From: Platerodrilus igneus
Lineage: Eukaryota > Arthropoda > Insecta > Coleoptera > Lycidae
NCBI GenBank assembly: GCA_036346225.1
Contig: JARFIW010001187.1
Span: 620,001 to 684,000, forward strand
Reading direction: 5' to 3'
DNA: 64,000 nucleotides
Shown: positions 52,658 to 64,000 of the stretch, piece by piece
How positions within the stretch are numbered: position 1 is the first letter of the stretch
How the letters are laid out: every line of letters begins with the position of its first letter
Translations under genes and position numbers: made by a program
Notes under the pieces: model-generated
Told to the model about the DNA's origin: nothing
Database searches by the model: none
The model's input: only the letters and a program-made list of their open reading frames with translations

Positions 52658-52718
52658 GGAAACATCCACTGACCGACGGTTTCGGCTTGTTAAGCCTCAT
52701 CAGAGCAGATTAGTTTCC
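52658..52718 (-). ncRNA. Hammerhead ribozyme, type I, minimal stem III
   Basis: On the minus strand: CUGAUGA, then stem II GGCUU-AAC-AAGCC, then GAAA, then stem III ACC-GUC-GGU, then C at the cleavage position. All invariant core bases are present. Stem I forms from GCU/AGU near the core and GGAAAC/GUUUCC at the outer end, with an internal loop. The very short stem III is the form found in Penelope-like elements and retrozymes, which usually cleave as tandem dimers. It lies in a fragment (about 52498-52750) with no coding region, probably part of another PLE or a retrozyme in minus orientation. Confidence 0.85.
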
Positions 52719-52820
52719 AAGCAAGAAAGATATTTTCAGGAATCCTGGTCCAAAGGTACAATTAATGACTGGCAAAGTTTAAGCAAGAAAGTTTAAAAAC
52801 ATGAAAATAGTCAAATACAC

Positions 52821-54115
52821 TTGACTGCATGTTTTGTATACAGCAGCAGAAAAAAGCAAAATAATCTTGAACCTATATTTGAGCAAGAAGACTTAAAATG
52901 TAAAGAAATTTTAAAAAGAACTTTAAACGTAATAGTCACATTATCAATTTGTAATGTACAACCTAGAGGTCACAGGGAAAACATTAAACACGTAGGCAAC
53001 AAATCAGTAAAATTTTTAAATATTATTGATTTGCTAGCCAGATATGAGCCACTACTTAAAAGTTATATTGATAATCTGCGCAATAAAACCAAATATCTGA
53101 GTCCACTTATCCAAAATAAATTAATTAGTTTAGCATCCACAACGTATTAAATGAAATTATTGCCGCAGTTCAAGCATCCCCGTTTTATTCATTAGAATTA
53201 TAGACACAACTCAAAACATTTCGAAGGTCGATCAACTATCGTTGATGATAAGATATGTGTCAGTAGAGCAGAATCTAAATATTACTATCCATTCAAGGTT
53301 TTTAGGATTTATACAAATAACAAACCAGTCTTCCAACAGTCTACAACATGAAATTATAGAACATTTAAACCGTTCCGGTATACTGTTATCCAAATGTCGG
53401 GGTCAGGGATATGATGGAGCCGCCGTAATGAGTGGTAAATATAATGGATTGCAGGCAAAAATCAAAGAAATGTCACCGACTACTGAGTATGTACACTGTG
53501 CAACTCATAATTTAAATTTGGTTTTAAACGATTCTGTGGAAAACATTGAAAGTTTGTCTACGTTCTACGTATTTTGATATTGCATTTCAAACATGCCGTA
53601 GAAAAAAAATAAAAAAATTTTTTTGTTGAGCTAGCTGAAGACACTGTTTGATGATCTGGTTGAAAAATTTAGAATCACCGTATTCAATGCAGTTCTAGAT
53701 ATCTTAAATTCACAAATAAATGTTAGATTTGAGAGTATGAGAAAAGTAATCAACCTCTTCTCCTTTTTGCAACCAAAAGAAATGCAAGAACAAACGAACG
53801 AAGAATTAGTTGCATCAGCAAATGCATTTTTTAATAAATACGAAATAGATATATCAAACTCGATAGCAACACAAATAATTAGCTTCAAGAACTTAGCCTC
53901 CCACAATTTCAAAATGCACACATAACCATAATTGTTGAAGTGATCGAGTGATCAAGTTTCTTTCTAACTAGCAGTTTTACCAGACCTTTGTACTGCGATG
54001 CTCTTGTTTTTAACATTACCGGTTACTTCAGCATCGGTAGAAAAGTCGTTCTCATAATTAAAGTTAATAAAGTCCTATTTAAGGTGTACAATGGCTTAAA
54101 CAAGGTTGAGTAGTT
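52821..54115 (+). pseudogene. hAT transposase remnant (ZMYM1/DUF4371-like)
   Basis: Coding traces in several frames. 52821-53150 (NVIVTLSICNVQPRGH, then NLRNKTKYLSP) and 53242-53577 (SLMIRYVS, CRGQGYDGAAVMSG, EYVHCATHNLNLVLND) match the RNase H-like core of hAT transposases of the ZMYM1/DUF4371 group, including the Asp and the C-x2-H element. 53640-53925 covers an alpha-helical insertion part, and 53960-54115 a decayed C-terminal dimerisation region (LPVTSASVEKSFS-like). Stops and frame changes throughout; no terminal inverted repeats were identified with confidence. Confidence 0.8.
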
Positions 54116-56240
54116 TGGCTATCTGGAACACTGCATTCTTTGAGACAAGTCAAATTTTTGGAATGTCAGATATATACGTTCGCGTATATTCGAGAACAAA
54201 CTCGTTTAGTTAGTTCTTGCATTGATAGTTACGCGTAAGTTATTTTGCCTTCCTTTTTACAATACAAGTGCTATGCCCATTTTATTTTAGGTCCATAGTT
54301 TAGTACTTTTTTGGATTGTGTTTTGTAGTTTCATGTGTGTGTGTGTAGTGCATGCATACAATGAACCGTGCCCGTTGTAAAATTCAAGCATACTGTCTTT
54401 ATATTTCAATTTTGTGTGCCTGTATTTGATTGTGTTATCAAAAATGATCATAGAAGCTAGACTGAATTTGCATCAGTTATGGCAGGTAAATTTTTATCTA
54501 ATTTATATAATGTAATAATGATACATGTGCATATAAGGTATCACAGCTACAATTTCGACGTGGCTGTGCGAAATAGTGGCAGGGGGGGCGCAGCATCTCT
54601 AAGTTACGCCACTACTTATTATATTAAAGCTTTGAAAAGATTATATGATGAACAATCTGGAATTGAAAGGAACAAAAGCATTAAATGAACATTAGCTTGA
54701 TTAAAAGCTGTAATATATAAAGAACTGATATAAAACGAACAAATTCGATCATGATCTCGTAATATCTAGGAGATTCTGAAATGATTATAGTTAGATATAT
54801 AAACCGTACGATTCGACGGTTAGGGTAGTCTGAAAATAAATTCACAAGTGATATGAACTGAATTGTTAAATTGGTCAAAATAAACACACTCGTGTCGATA
54901 TAAATTAATATGGAACAGATAAAGCTTCTGTAAATAAATTATAGTCTAATTTAGGGATAAACATAGTATAATAGTTGTGTTAAGAAATAAATTAATGTTA
55001 ATAAATATTGCAGTAATTATCCCCAGCGGTCTCTGTATCGGTATTTGAGTACATTATGAAGTCTCTGTAAATAATTGCGAATAATTAGGCGTATATTGAA
55101 CCGAATAGAGAACAGTAAATTGAAGTTCTTTAAATCATAATACGTAAAGAAACGCGCATTAGAAAAGTAGAAATAATGCAAATATTGCGAACAGTTTTGT
55201 GTAATAAATAATTGGTTTAGAACCAAAATTGGCATCAACTCTAATTCACTTTAGTTTTAAAGGCAATTAATAAACTTTGAATAAGTGAGTTTCCCTACAA
55301 ACTGTATGAAATATGTGGAATTTGCTATTTGCGTTAAGGCGTTAAGGGTGCACGTGTTTCAGTAATTTGAAAACTAATTAAACTACTGTAACGGAATTTG
55401 TGATATCGGATTTACCGCTCGCCTGCAGGGAATAAAACTTAGATCAAATTGTAAGCGGTAGATAATTTATAAGGCAGTATGTCTCTTTGAATTCGTGTCT
55501 GTATCTAGGCAATGTTGTATTGTATTCAGGATAAAATTCAAATGCATACGCATGCATATTAAAATGCAACACGATGTATCCTTTATCCCCATATTTTATA
55601 AAAAAATTTGAGTTATGTAAGATCTCTGTGGGAAATCATTATACATCAATTAGTTTATAATAAACGTTTGATGTTTACTGTAAAAGTAAATCAAATTACT
55701 CTAAAAAGGCAAATATTCAAATTAACTAGCAAACCGAACCGAAAGAACGAGATAAAACTTAATGCCCTATCGAGTAAAGCAGCTATTGAGCCCTTTAATT
55801 AGTCACTAAATATCACTTTTCGGTCAAGCATCATCAGAACTCATGACTTAATTAGAGCTGATTAAAGAATAATGCAACCAGTAAAATGCTTTTGTTTTAT
55901 TTTTTACCGTTCCCTATTATTTAGCCTTTTTGTCGCACGTTTTCGTGTTTAATTTTAAGTCGTTGTAAATTCGTAATTGTAAACAAAATAGCAAAGCTGT
56001 CATCTCTTGTCCTGTTATGTCCTGTCATAAAACCTCCTTTGTGCCCGTGGAAATTAAGTTGGACTAAAGGGGTAGTAATCGACACTTGCTCATAGACATC
56101 GAAGCGAAACGGTTGTTGGTTCGGTAAAGTGAGTTAAGTCATTAGTGTATCCGAATGTGATTTTATGGATAAACGCTAAAAAACACAGTGATAGTAACAC
56201 GTCCAATAAATAGCCATACAGTACACTTCGTTGAAGAGTA
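54116..56240. other. Noncoding AT-rich stretch
   Basis: No supported gene. CAGGGGGGGCGCAGC at 54580 resembles a hAT-type terminus but points away from the transposase remnant; no partner was found. Confidence 0.5.
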
Positions 56241-56273
56241 GGAACGACACTTAGAACAATAGAATTACGCGGA
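56241..56273 (+). other. Possible noncoding first exon end (splice donor)
   Basis: GAATTACGCGGAG followed by a consensus donor GTAAGT at 56274. Upstream sequence is mixed in composition but without a clear TATA box or ATG. Weak; could be a 5' UTR exon. Confidence 0.2.
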
Positions 56274-56568
56274 GGTAAGTCAATTTATAAAATTATAAGA
56301 TACCTCGCGCGTTAACACCTATTACTATTTGTTCTAGTCACAGAAATTGATTTTATATTCGACGTATTAAATAACGAGGTTCTTGTTTTCACATTGGTAC
56401 GCGTTGCAGGAATTATCCGATGTTTGTTTGTTAGCCGGTTATCAGTAATATGTTTGGAAAATGTCGTACCGTAGCGCACAGCACGTGGTCAACGGGCGAA
56501 GATTATGTCGACGATAGAAGGGTAGAATTCGATTTAATTTAACATCGCCCGCCAGCTCAACTGTCTGA

Positions 56569-56680
56569 ACGCACGCACGCATACACACACACACACACCT
56601 GGGCACGCACTCAAGCAACCTATACACACACAACACACACGCACGCACGAGCACACGCACGCATGCACACACCCATACAT
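56569..56680. repeat. (AC)n / ACGC-rich microsatellite
   Basis: Interrupted CA repeats (CGCACGCATACACACAC...); the 76-codon minus-strand ORF over it is an artefact. Confidence 0.9.
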
Positions 56681-59600
56681 AATTTGGAGCTTCCCATCTT
56701 ACGTTGTTTTTCTAGGAGCATGATACGATTGCTGTTGTGTAGGTGTTATTTACGGTATTTATTTAACAGAGTATGGAAACTAGTGTCTGTAGGATTAATC
56801 CCCAGGGTAAGGAAAGCTCTTACGGCCGCTTATTACTCCAACCTTTGCTGGCGCCCGCTAAATAATGATTTCATTTGTTTTGTAGCTGGAATTCCCACTT
56901 GATCCACGAGTTATCTTGGTCCAGGGCAGGAAATTATAACTCCATCCAGAATTTCTCGTGTTGACTCAGCTATCGGAGTACTTAACTACGTCACCAGCCT
57001 AAGGAATTACCCAATACTTGCAATAAATTTTCTCCTTCCGTAACAATAAGTTTGGAGACTTTACAAGAAAAGATTAAAAGCTTACACTGTAGTTGCACAC
57101 TTCAACATAAAGTAGGCAGTTGCTTAAATTAATTAAAATATATTAAAGTTTCTCTCCACGTGTTATAATGGTAAAACATTTAATTTATAGTTATAGTTCT
57201 AAAATTTTCTTATAACGCAACGTTTTGTCCTACAGCTAATTTCTTACTATGTAAAAATACTAAGATCTGCGAGTATCTCTATTGTTGCATCAAACTTCAA
57301 AATGTAAGCATTTTTGTAAATCAGTAAAGCAAATTTATGCAACTGGTACAAAAATTTTGAATTATCAGGTACCATATTATAACTTCCTTTAATTGTTCTT
57401 TACTGATCGAACATAAACTTGCTTTCTCACAAACACAGAACAAACTTGATGATAATTTACTAACAATGTTTGCTAACGCTAAATTCTTTCTATCACTACT
57501 TTATCACTAAATTCAAGTACATAATCTAACTAGACACGGTAGACACCATAAACGTATTTTTTTTATGTTTTATCCAATAATTCAAATATCACAATACTTA
57601 AAACTGAAACTGATTCATCTGCCAAACGGTGAGTAATTTGTAGACCTTCTACCTATTACCAAAAATTTCCAGTATTTTATAGATTATTTACTTTTGTACG
57701 ATTTATATTAGTTCTTTAAGCGCACCTTTGCAGCTGTCAATCAATCGAATGGTACTTTATCCATTTCAATTTCAAACACTTCGGTACTTTTGTTCCAATA
57801 TGAATTTTATAATATTTATAAAATCATATACAAATAAACAGTACAATTTTCTGTTGCAATTTTTGTATCGTACCAAAGACAAAAAATCGAGTGTAAGTTA
57901 TGATTATTTGAAGTCAGCATAAGTTTAACTTTGGGTTTTGAATACATGAAATATTTTTGAAACTATATACATTTCTGTTATTTAAATCGTGTAAAAATAA
58001 ACGGTGCCTGTTTGCTAAACAGGCATTTTTAGCTTGATAGAGGCTCTCTAAAAGTAACCTTCATTTATACTACTATTTTGCTACAACTAATTGGTTGTGA
58101 GAATCTGCACATTTTGAAGCATTGATCAAAGACCTGTCCTATGTTAAACGTTCTTAAATGCTTACGTGACGTTTGCAAATAAGGTATTTCATATTTTGCA
58201 AAAAGTAAACGAAAATGTACCAGTATATGTTCTCTTATCTAAACTTCTTAACTAACGTAAAGACGGAATAACAAATAAATCATCAAATTATATGCTTTTA
58301 GGACGCAATACTTTCACTATACAATGTAGGTAGTTGGAAAGACTCCGTAAATGAGATTGTAAACCCCTTGTACTGTTACATCTTCTTTGTTTAAATGGTA
58401 TTAAAAGTGTCTGCCTTCAATAGATATGTACTGAAATAAACTGATTCTGATTACAGCCAATACTCCTTTCGTGGATTTTGTATATTATAAACAAAACTGA
58501 ATACTTGTAGTCTTTTTATATTAAATATAATAACTACAGGTAAGCGCCATAATTTTCTCTAATTCTCAGCAATCATAAAATTTCAGGTTTCAAACTTATT
58601 TACTTATAATATTCTTCTTATTATCCAAATCTTTTTAAACTAACAAATATAATCATAGACTGTTATTTCAGTAAATTTCAACAGCTTTATTTACCCTTAA
58701 AATATGTAAAACATGTCTTTTTTGTTACTTTACGCCATCTTACCATCATGGATATTCAAGACTCTCTAATTATTATCTTCGCTAACTCTTAAGAGTACTA
58801 AATGGAGCGCAACCCAACTTACACTTGTTTTTTTTCTTGTCTTTTGGTGTATTTATTTTCCCGTCACCTGCTGTTTATTTAAAATTGTAAAAAACTAGTT
58901 CTTGAATTATTTTGTTGACAACGTGGCATGATCTGTTTTCGAACTTTGATTGTTTACAAGATGCCTCTTATAGCTTTGGACGTAGATCCTGGGTCATTAA
59001 TTTAGGCAGTTAATACTGTCAGAACTGATCAGAACACGTTAACTTTTGGTTGCGAAAAGAGTGCCTAATAGGCACTTAGTGGCCGTGGTGACCTTTTGTA
59101 TTAAGTGATGAATTACTTTAGTTATGTGTAGAATCAGCACACAACTAGTGTCGTACGATTTCTTTTGTTGGACTCTCGAGTGTAAAAATTTATTTATGAA
59201 ACGTCATTGTGTTTTGTCATATAACGGATAAAGGATGTATTAGTTCAACTTCATTTTTATTTAGACTGGAAAATCATATTAAAAAATAAATAACAACGAT
59301 CAAACCCATTATTATGCACGTGTGCAATAACAATTAAACAAAGTTATCAAAAGCAAGAGTGAATAATTTTTATGCTGCATATGGTTTACCTCCACGGAAG
59401 CTAAATATATTTCTTGTTTGCGGAAAAAGCTAAATTTTAGGTTCAGAAATTCAATAAATCTACGTTTTGAAGTTGAAATTGTGTTATAATTTAAAACTGT
59501 CCACCTTTATTGAAATGCGCATGCTGAAATTAGATTACCGGTTTTGACAACATTATGCTTAGACATGCCTTAATTGATTTAATATTCTTTTAAAGAATTA

Positions 59601-61069
59601 ATGAATGCAATAACTTTACTACATTAATTAGCCAGTTTAATAACGGTTCATGGGAACATATGGTGGTCCACTAACGATTCAGGGGCCATGGCGCGATCCA
59701 CAGAGGCCCAGCAACGATCTTCTTACAAAATGGATATACTTTTCAAATTTGGTTCAGCTTCTATGCGACCTGTTCAAAGGTCGTCACCAAAGTATTAATA
59801 GTGAAAGCAGTAACTGAAATCTAACAGGGTGTAATAAAAGAAATTTTAGTTTACGACGCAACTAATAAAGAGGGGCTGCTTTAAAATTAAATACAGATTA
59901 ATCGATATGTCACGGTTTTAAAGTGCAATTTGAATTATATTTTTAAGAAAATATAAACACTAAAAGCATACTTATGCTTTTACAAAATTGTAAACACTGA
60001 ATTATATTTAGAAAACGAATTTATTTTACTATATTTAGTCGCTTATTTTATTGTACTTTAAAAATGAATAAACGCATAAAATTATTTAATAAGCATTAGT
60101 AACAAAACTTCGATGGAACTGCATTTTCGATAATAAACACTTAAGACATGTTTTTAACATACGAAAATCCATTCTTTTGTATCATGGCTATTTGATTCTA
60201 TAATCAGTTCAAATGTTTACTTGTGACGCGCCCCATCTCTGCATCTAAATATTTTTTGCTCATACTTAATTTAAACTTTTATATCCCTTATTGTATTCAT
60301 GGTCATTTTGCATGTTTATTAGCGACTGCCACTTCCCTTCAATTTAAGCAATTGTTTACCCAACATCCTGTAGAAATGTATTAAAATATTCAGCTATAAA
60401 TTTAAAAGTTTCAAATCTATTTTGATTGAGACTTAAAATCTAGAATTTTAGTATTAAAAAAGTTCTGCAAATCTATCTTATAATCAGTTTAAAACGTGTT
60501 TTCGATTGTTAAAACATTTATTATCAGAGATATTACAAGGTGGTGTACGCATTTTCTGCAAGGTTATTTTTGCTCCGCTTATCTCTACACCTTACATTAT
60601 ATGAATTACTAACTGATTTATGCTACAGTTTTGTGATTTTATACGAAATATAGGTAACTTTTCATACACTTGCCGCATAAGTCCTTGGGACAATGTACTT
60701 CCATGTTGTTTTAGAACGTTTACGACCTGTTCCAATACATAGGTTAAAGTGGTTTTTCCATGTTATCGATCGTCGCTGGCTCTGATGTTTCTCTTACCTG
60801 CACATGGATTTTTAAAAGGGACGCTACGATCGAAATAATTTATTATTATTCTGCCGGTTTTCCTGGAGTGGTGTACGGGTTTACGTTGCTATAATTTCAT
60901 GGCGGGTAGTAACTGAACAGTGAATATTAAAGTTTAGTGTTTGTCGATTAATTTTGCTGTTTACTTTCGAATAATTATGAATTTATGCCCGTCCTAGTAC
61001 ATACCGCCGACCATGGGTTAGAAATATAAGCTAGCATTTGGTATAGCGTATGATAGGATCTGAACGACC
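56681..61069. other. Noncoding AT-rich stretch
   Basis: No supported exon on either strand. A moderately GC-richer patch at 56780-57000 contains a 79-codon open stretch (56663-56902) without a known domain. Nothing else stands out. Confidence 0.5.
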
Positions 61070-61291
61070 CTATGGAAAAAACGTCAATGCTGTCTGCTGA
61101 TTTCCTTCGAAGATGTAGCCCTCAGAAAGTGCACATTTTGGACGCACCAACCCCAGAACTGTATGCATATTAATTTCTCTTTTAAGTACTGCTACGTTGA
61201 TTTTTTGACCAACATCTAAATTCGCTTGATGTAAAGGAATAAATTTTTCATCATGCAAGTATTTTAGTATTTTTACATTTGGTCTATGCAT
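61070..61291 (-). CDS. Hypothetical 73-residue ORF
   Basis: ATG at 61291 to TAG at 61070. Composition is protein-like (HRPNVKILKYLHDEKF, then a GLVRPKCALSEGY segment) with codon use less AT-driven than the surroundings. No membrane segment, no signal peptide, no domain recognised. It may be an isolated small gene, an exon or chance. Confidence 0.25.
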   Translation of the reverse strand: MHRPNVKILKYLHDEKFIPLHQANLDVGQKINVAVLKREINMHTVLGLVRPKCALSEGYIFEGNQQTALTFFP

Positions 61292-61594
61292 GATATAATT
61301 TACGACGCGAGTTATAATTAATTATAAAATATAGTTGATGTATACTAAACGTGGTTACGTATTGTTTTCAAGTCACACTGGGATCAATAAAACTTGAGTA
61401 GAAACAATCTGCAAAATTTTCATTGAGTCGGTTTATTATTATGAAAACACGAATGTTAACAGCTGTTATGGTGTGGATAGTAATTATAAAATCAGAGCAG
61501 TTTTGACTGCCTATACGATTTTCTATATAAACATGTGAATATTAGAACTAGGTAGTGAAGGAACGTATTATTTATTTTTGCGTAGATTTTTGTA

Positions 61595-61860
61595 CTACTT
61601 AAATCCTCCGGGATACGTTGCATAAATATTGGTTTTTCGCGGGTGGGTTTTCTTTTTATGTAACTTGTGTTTTTTATTAATGCGGTTTTGTAAATGAAAT
61701 TCCTTTCTTGAGGTTTTTTTCTCTTTGTGATTCATCCCACTCTGCAACGTTTTAGCTAGCACGGCATTATTTCTTTGGATGCCCCTTTCTTGTTGCGGTA
61801 CTCGATGCGTGCTATTTTCTTTGCTTACTATACTTTTTTCGTTGCTGCCCGCACGGAATA
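61595..61860 (-). CDS. Possible terminal exon, Lys/Arg-rich
   Basis: On the minus strand an acceptor-like GTGCGGGCAG at about 61850 is followed by an open frame rich in Lys, Arg, Asn and Gln (VLAKTLQSGMNHKEKKTS..., ending YATYPGGFK) and a stop at 61595. AATAAATAA follows within about 30 bp, a good polyadenylation signal position. No domain is recognised; low complexity weakens the case. Confidence 0.25.
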
Positions 61861-62199
61861 TCGTAGCAAACTTATAATTAAATTCAAAGTTTTTGTATTT
61901 CATAAAAACGAAAAAAATTTTTATGTTAAGCATGCCCATTGTACTACATCATGGGAAAAAGAAAAATGCCTTTTTACCTGAACTACCACCTATTGTGGTC
62001 CCTATTCAAAAAAACATAACTTCACTTATTTACTCGATAATAACCGAAGCCATTTAAAAACAAATAAGATCATCTTATTCTTCTTCTGAAATAGTATACA
62101 AAATTTCTACAAGTTTCTACTCTATCTATCGACGTAAAAACAAAAAATGTCAAAGTAATAGTTTAGTAAAACAAAAAATGTCAGAGTGACAATTTGGTC

Positions 62200-62335
62200 A
62201 AAGAGGCCTACCGCGATGTAAGTAATAAAGGGGCAATGACAGTTTTGTGCAACAGAAATGTTAAACTGGCAGTTTTGTCAAAGATCGCCGCCGTGACGTC
62301 AGAAGTTACTGACGTAAAAAATCCAAAACTTTTAC
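62200..62335. repeat. Probable dispersed-repeat fragment
   Basis: Contains two TGACAGTTTTGT / TGGCAGTTTTGTCAAAGAT-like units and GCCGTGACGTCA, patterns typical of short dispersed repeats; the open stretch 62194-62379 over it is not gene-like. Confidence 0.3.
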
Positions 62336-62371
62336 AAAACCCTGTATATATCTTGTGTAAACAACCAACAG

Positions 62372-62454
62372 GTGAATGAGGTGGTGGTGGAGGAGGCGGT
62401 GGCGCCAGAACCCTCTTCCTGGGTCTACTCGTGTGGCAAGTACTGCCTCAAGCA
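62372..62454 (+). CDS. Candidate host exon, GC-rich, 83 bp
   Basis: The sequence after AACCAACAG is open and strikingly GC-rich in AT-rich surroundings, with nearly all third codon positions G or C (VNEVVVEEAVAPEPSS, then WVYSCGKYCLK), and ends at a consensus donor GTAAGT (62455). Both splice sites plus codon bias support a real exon on the plus strand. The acidic/Pro segment followed by a Cys-containing segment is not assignable to a family. Confidence 0.5.
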
Positions 62455-62459
62455 GTAAG

Positions 62460-64000
62460 TACATTAAAAACACATATTGTTTCGATACCTCCTGTTGTAC
62501 GGTACCAGTCGAACATTCACAGATTCAAGAGCGGTATAACTTTACCATTTACTAACGACGGCGGCGCTCGACGCAATCCTCCATTTTTTAACCTCCATAA
62601 ACTTATACATGGCAACTTTCAAAGTACATCAGATAGATTTTAAGAATTGACTCTCGTATCAACTGCAATAAAAGCTCGAATTGAATACATCATGATATTT
62701 TAAACTCCACGTAAAAGCTGTATAAATTTCTAAACACTAACTTGTAGACATAATTCAACAAGCCAAAAATCTAATCATTGTACAACCTTAGCCGTCTTGG
62801 TTTGAACGTTAACACCAACCCCATCGTTTATATTTCCAGGCGTATTTGTATTTAATTAATTCTGTTAGGGTATAATTTCTCGACTCAAATTACATTTTCC
62901 GCAAACATTCCTGCAATTAGTCTCAGCTTTGCTACAGTAATTATAAATTGAAACAATACAGAAACCCGTTAGTATCATTTATGCAAGCTTGAAATAGCTA
63001 TTCTCAGATCATACAAGATAAATTGTAATAATAATTTGGACCTTTCCTAAATTATCGCATTCCTAATGTAATTGACAGATTCCCTGAAGAACGGTTTTCC
63101 ACTTTCAATGTACTTTAGTTTTTCGTCTAGGTAGCATTCTTGATTAAAAATCAATTGGAAACTTAATTAAAAGTGTCTTTTTGCATTATAGGAAAGCGAT
63201 TAATACAGGAGTTGCAGCAAAGGCCTGCTTGTTTATAAAAGATATAATGAATAAAATAGCCCAAATCTGAAACATTTTTAATTTTTGTCTAAAAAGCTAA
63301 CTGCTTTTTATTTATCAGTTTTTAGCCATGGAGGAAAAGCCCTTATCTATTTACAACAAACAAAATTGTTAATGATCATGATTAAATGTTTTTCGCAATT
63401 GCACAGAAATGTTACAACATACCATATCCTTGAAAAGATTAACCAATGTATACAATAAAGATAGCAATACGGATTATCTTCCTTCTGATATCACCACAAG
63501 CAGATACATCTTACTGCAATACCTTGTAAAAGCAGGACCAATACAGAACGTTCATTCAATTTTTAGTAATGTGACTATCAACTGTGTTGGATTGAATACT
63601 TACATCATCCATTATTCACTGTACAACTTCCATTAAACATGTACAACCAACACGTGCTTTAATAGTTTGTTTTCTCTGTATGATATTTTGATCAGTTTAG
63701 GTAACTAAATTCTATTTTCATGAAACTGTACGTTAGTTAATTATTTATAACGATTTTTTTTACATCATATCAGTTGATTATTATGGCAATACGGCACTTG
63801 TTTATATATTGTTGATACGTCCTATTGTAATGAGTGGTTTATTGTCTGATACGCGAGTTACATATCCCCTATTTAATATGTCACCATCATTAGGTCTCCA
63901 GTCCTGGAACTGGTTAGACGCGTACCATCATTGTCTCCTATACTGAACTAACCTACACATTTCCCTGAAATTTGCACAGTCTGCATCTATCACTATCTGA
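62460..64000. other. Noncoding, right end of window
   Basis: AT-rich; no exon supported. Would be intron if 62372-62454 is an exon. Confidence 0.5.

Noticed and set aside
54572..54595. hAT-type terminal inverted repeat CAGGGGGGGCGC
   Set aside because: Orientation faces away from the transposase remnant and no partner end was found.
56442..56672. 76-codon Cys/Val-rich ORF
   Set aside because: Over the AC/ACGC microsatellite.
1..64000. CRISPR arrays, bacterial operons, rRNA genes
   Set aside because: None seen; sequence is eukaryotic with spliced exons and retroelements.

Overview
The window is AT-rich animal DNA, most likely from an arthropod and probably an insect. It is almost entirely transposable elements nested in each other, with very little host coding sequence. 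The elements seen are two Ty3/gypsy elements, a large non-autonomous LTR element, a Penelope-like element (PLE) with a GIY-YIG nuclease, an APE-type LINE, tRNA-derived SINE copies, a hAT remnant and a Polinton/Maverick-type element. The clearest host sequence is one LDL-receptor class A exon on the minus strand (27495-27626, phase 1-1 splice sites). A GC-rich candidate exon lies on the plus strand (62372-62454). I cannot name the species.

Layout. 1-2203: noncoding, with one hairpin (MITE-like) repeat. 2208-23410: a complete gypsy element (1.8 kb LTRs, 4-bp ACCT target duplication, intact 1038-codon pol). Its gag is split by a 12.9 kb insertion (4904-17834) bounded by a 6-bp GGCCTA duplication. 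That insertion is the most unusual object here. It is a giant palindrome with two arms of about 6.11 kb around a unique loop of about 0.7 kb. It carries a Polinton/adintovirus-like packaging ATPase fused to a psq-type helix-turn-helix, plus several unknown genes, each present once in each arm. It looks like a snap-back (panhandle-derived) Polinton genome that integrated. 23415-29977: noncoding sequence with a (TG)n tract, SINE copies and the LDLa exon. 29978-36005: an LTR element with 2 kb LTRs and a 1.9 kb noncoding interior (LARD-like); each LTR carries a small transmembrane ORF. 37778-45787: a second gypsy element, frame-broken, inserted in a (TA)n tract. 45806-52437: a PLE with the classical inverted copy of its own 3' end at its 5' side; that inverted copy is split by a LINE (46090-50005, TSD AGATAATAAA). 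52498-52750: an orphan PLE/retrozyme-like fragment with a textbook hammerhead ribozyme on the minus strand. 52821-54115: a decayed hAT transposase. 54116-64000: mostly noncoding host DNA with a few weak exon candidates.

Insertion order that can be read directly: gypsy-1 first, then the palindromic Polinton into its gag; the PLE first, then the LINE into the PLE.

Quality warning. Where two copies of the same sequence exist (LTR pairs, palindrome arms), they differ mainly by homopolymer-length indels, and many 'frameshifts' fall in homopolymers. A good part of the apparent gene breakage may therefore be residual long-read error and should not be taken as real without checking.
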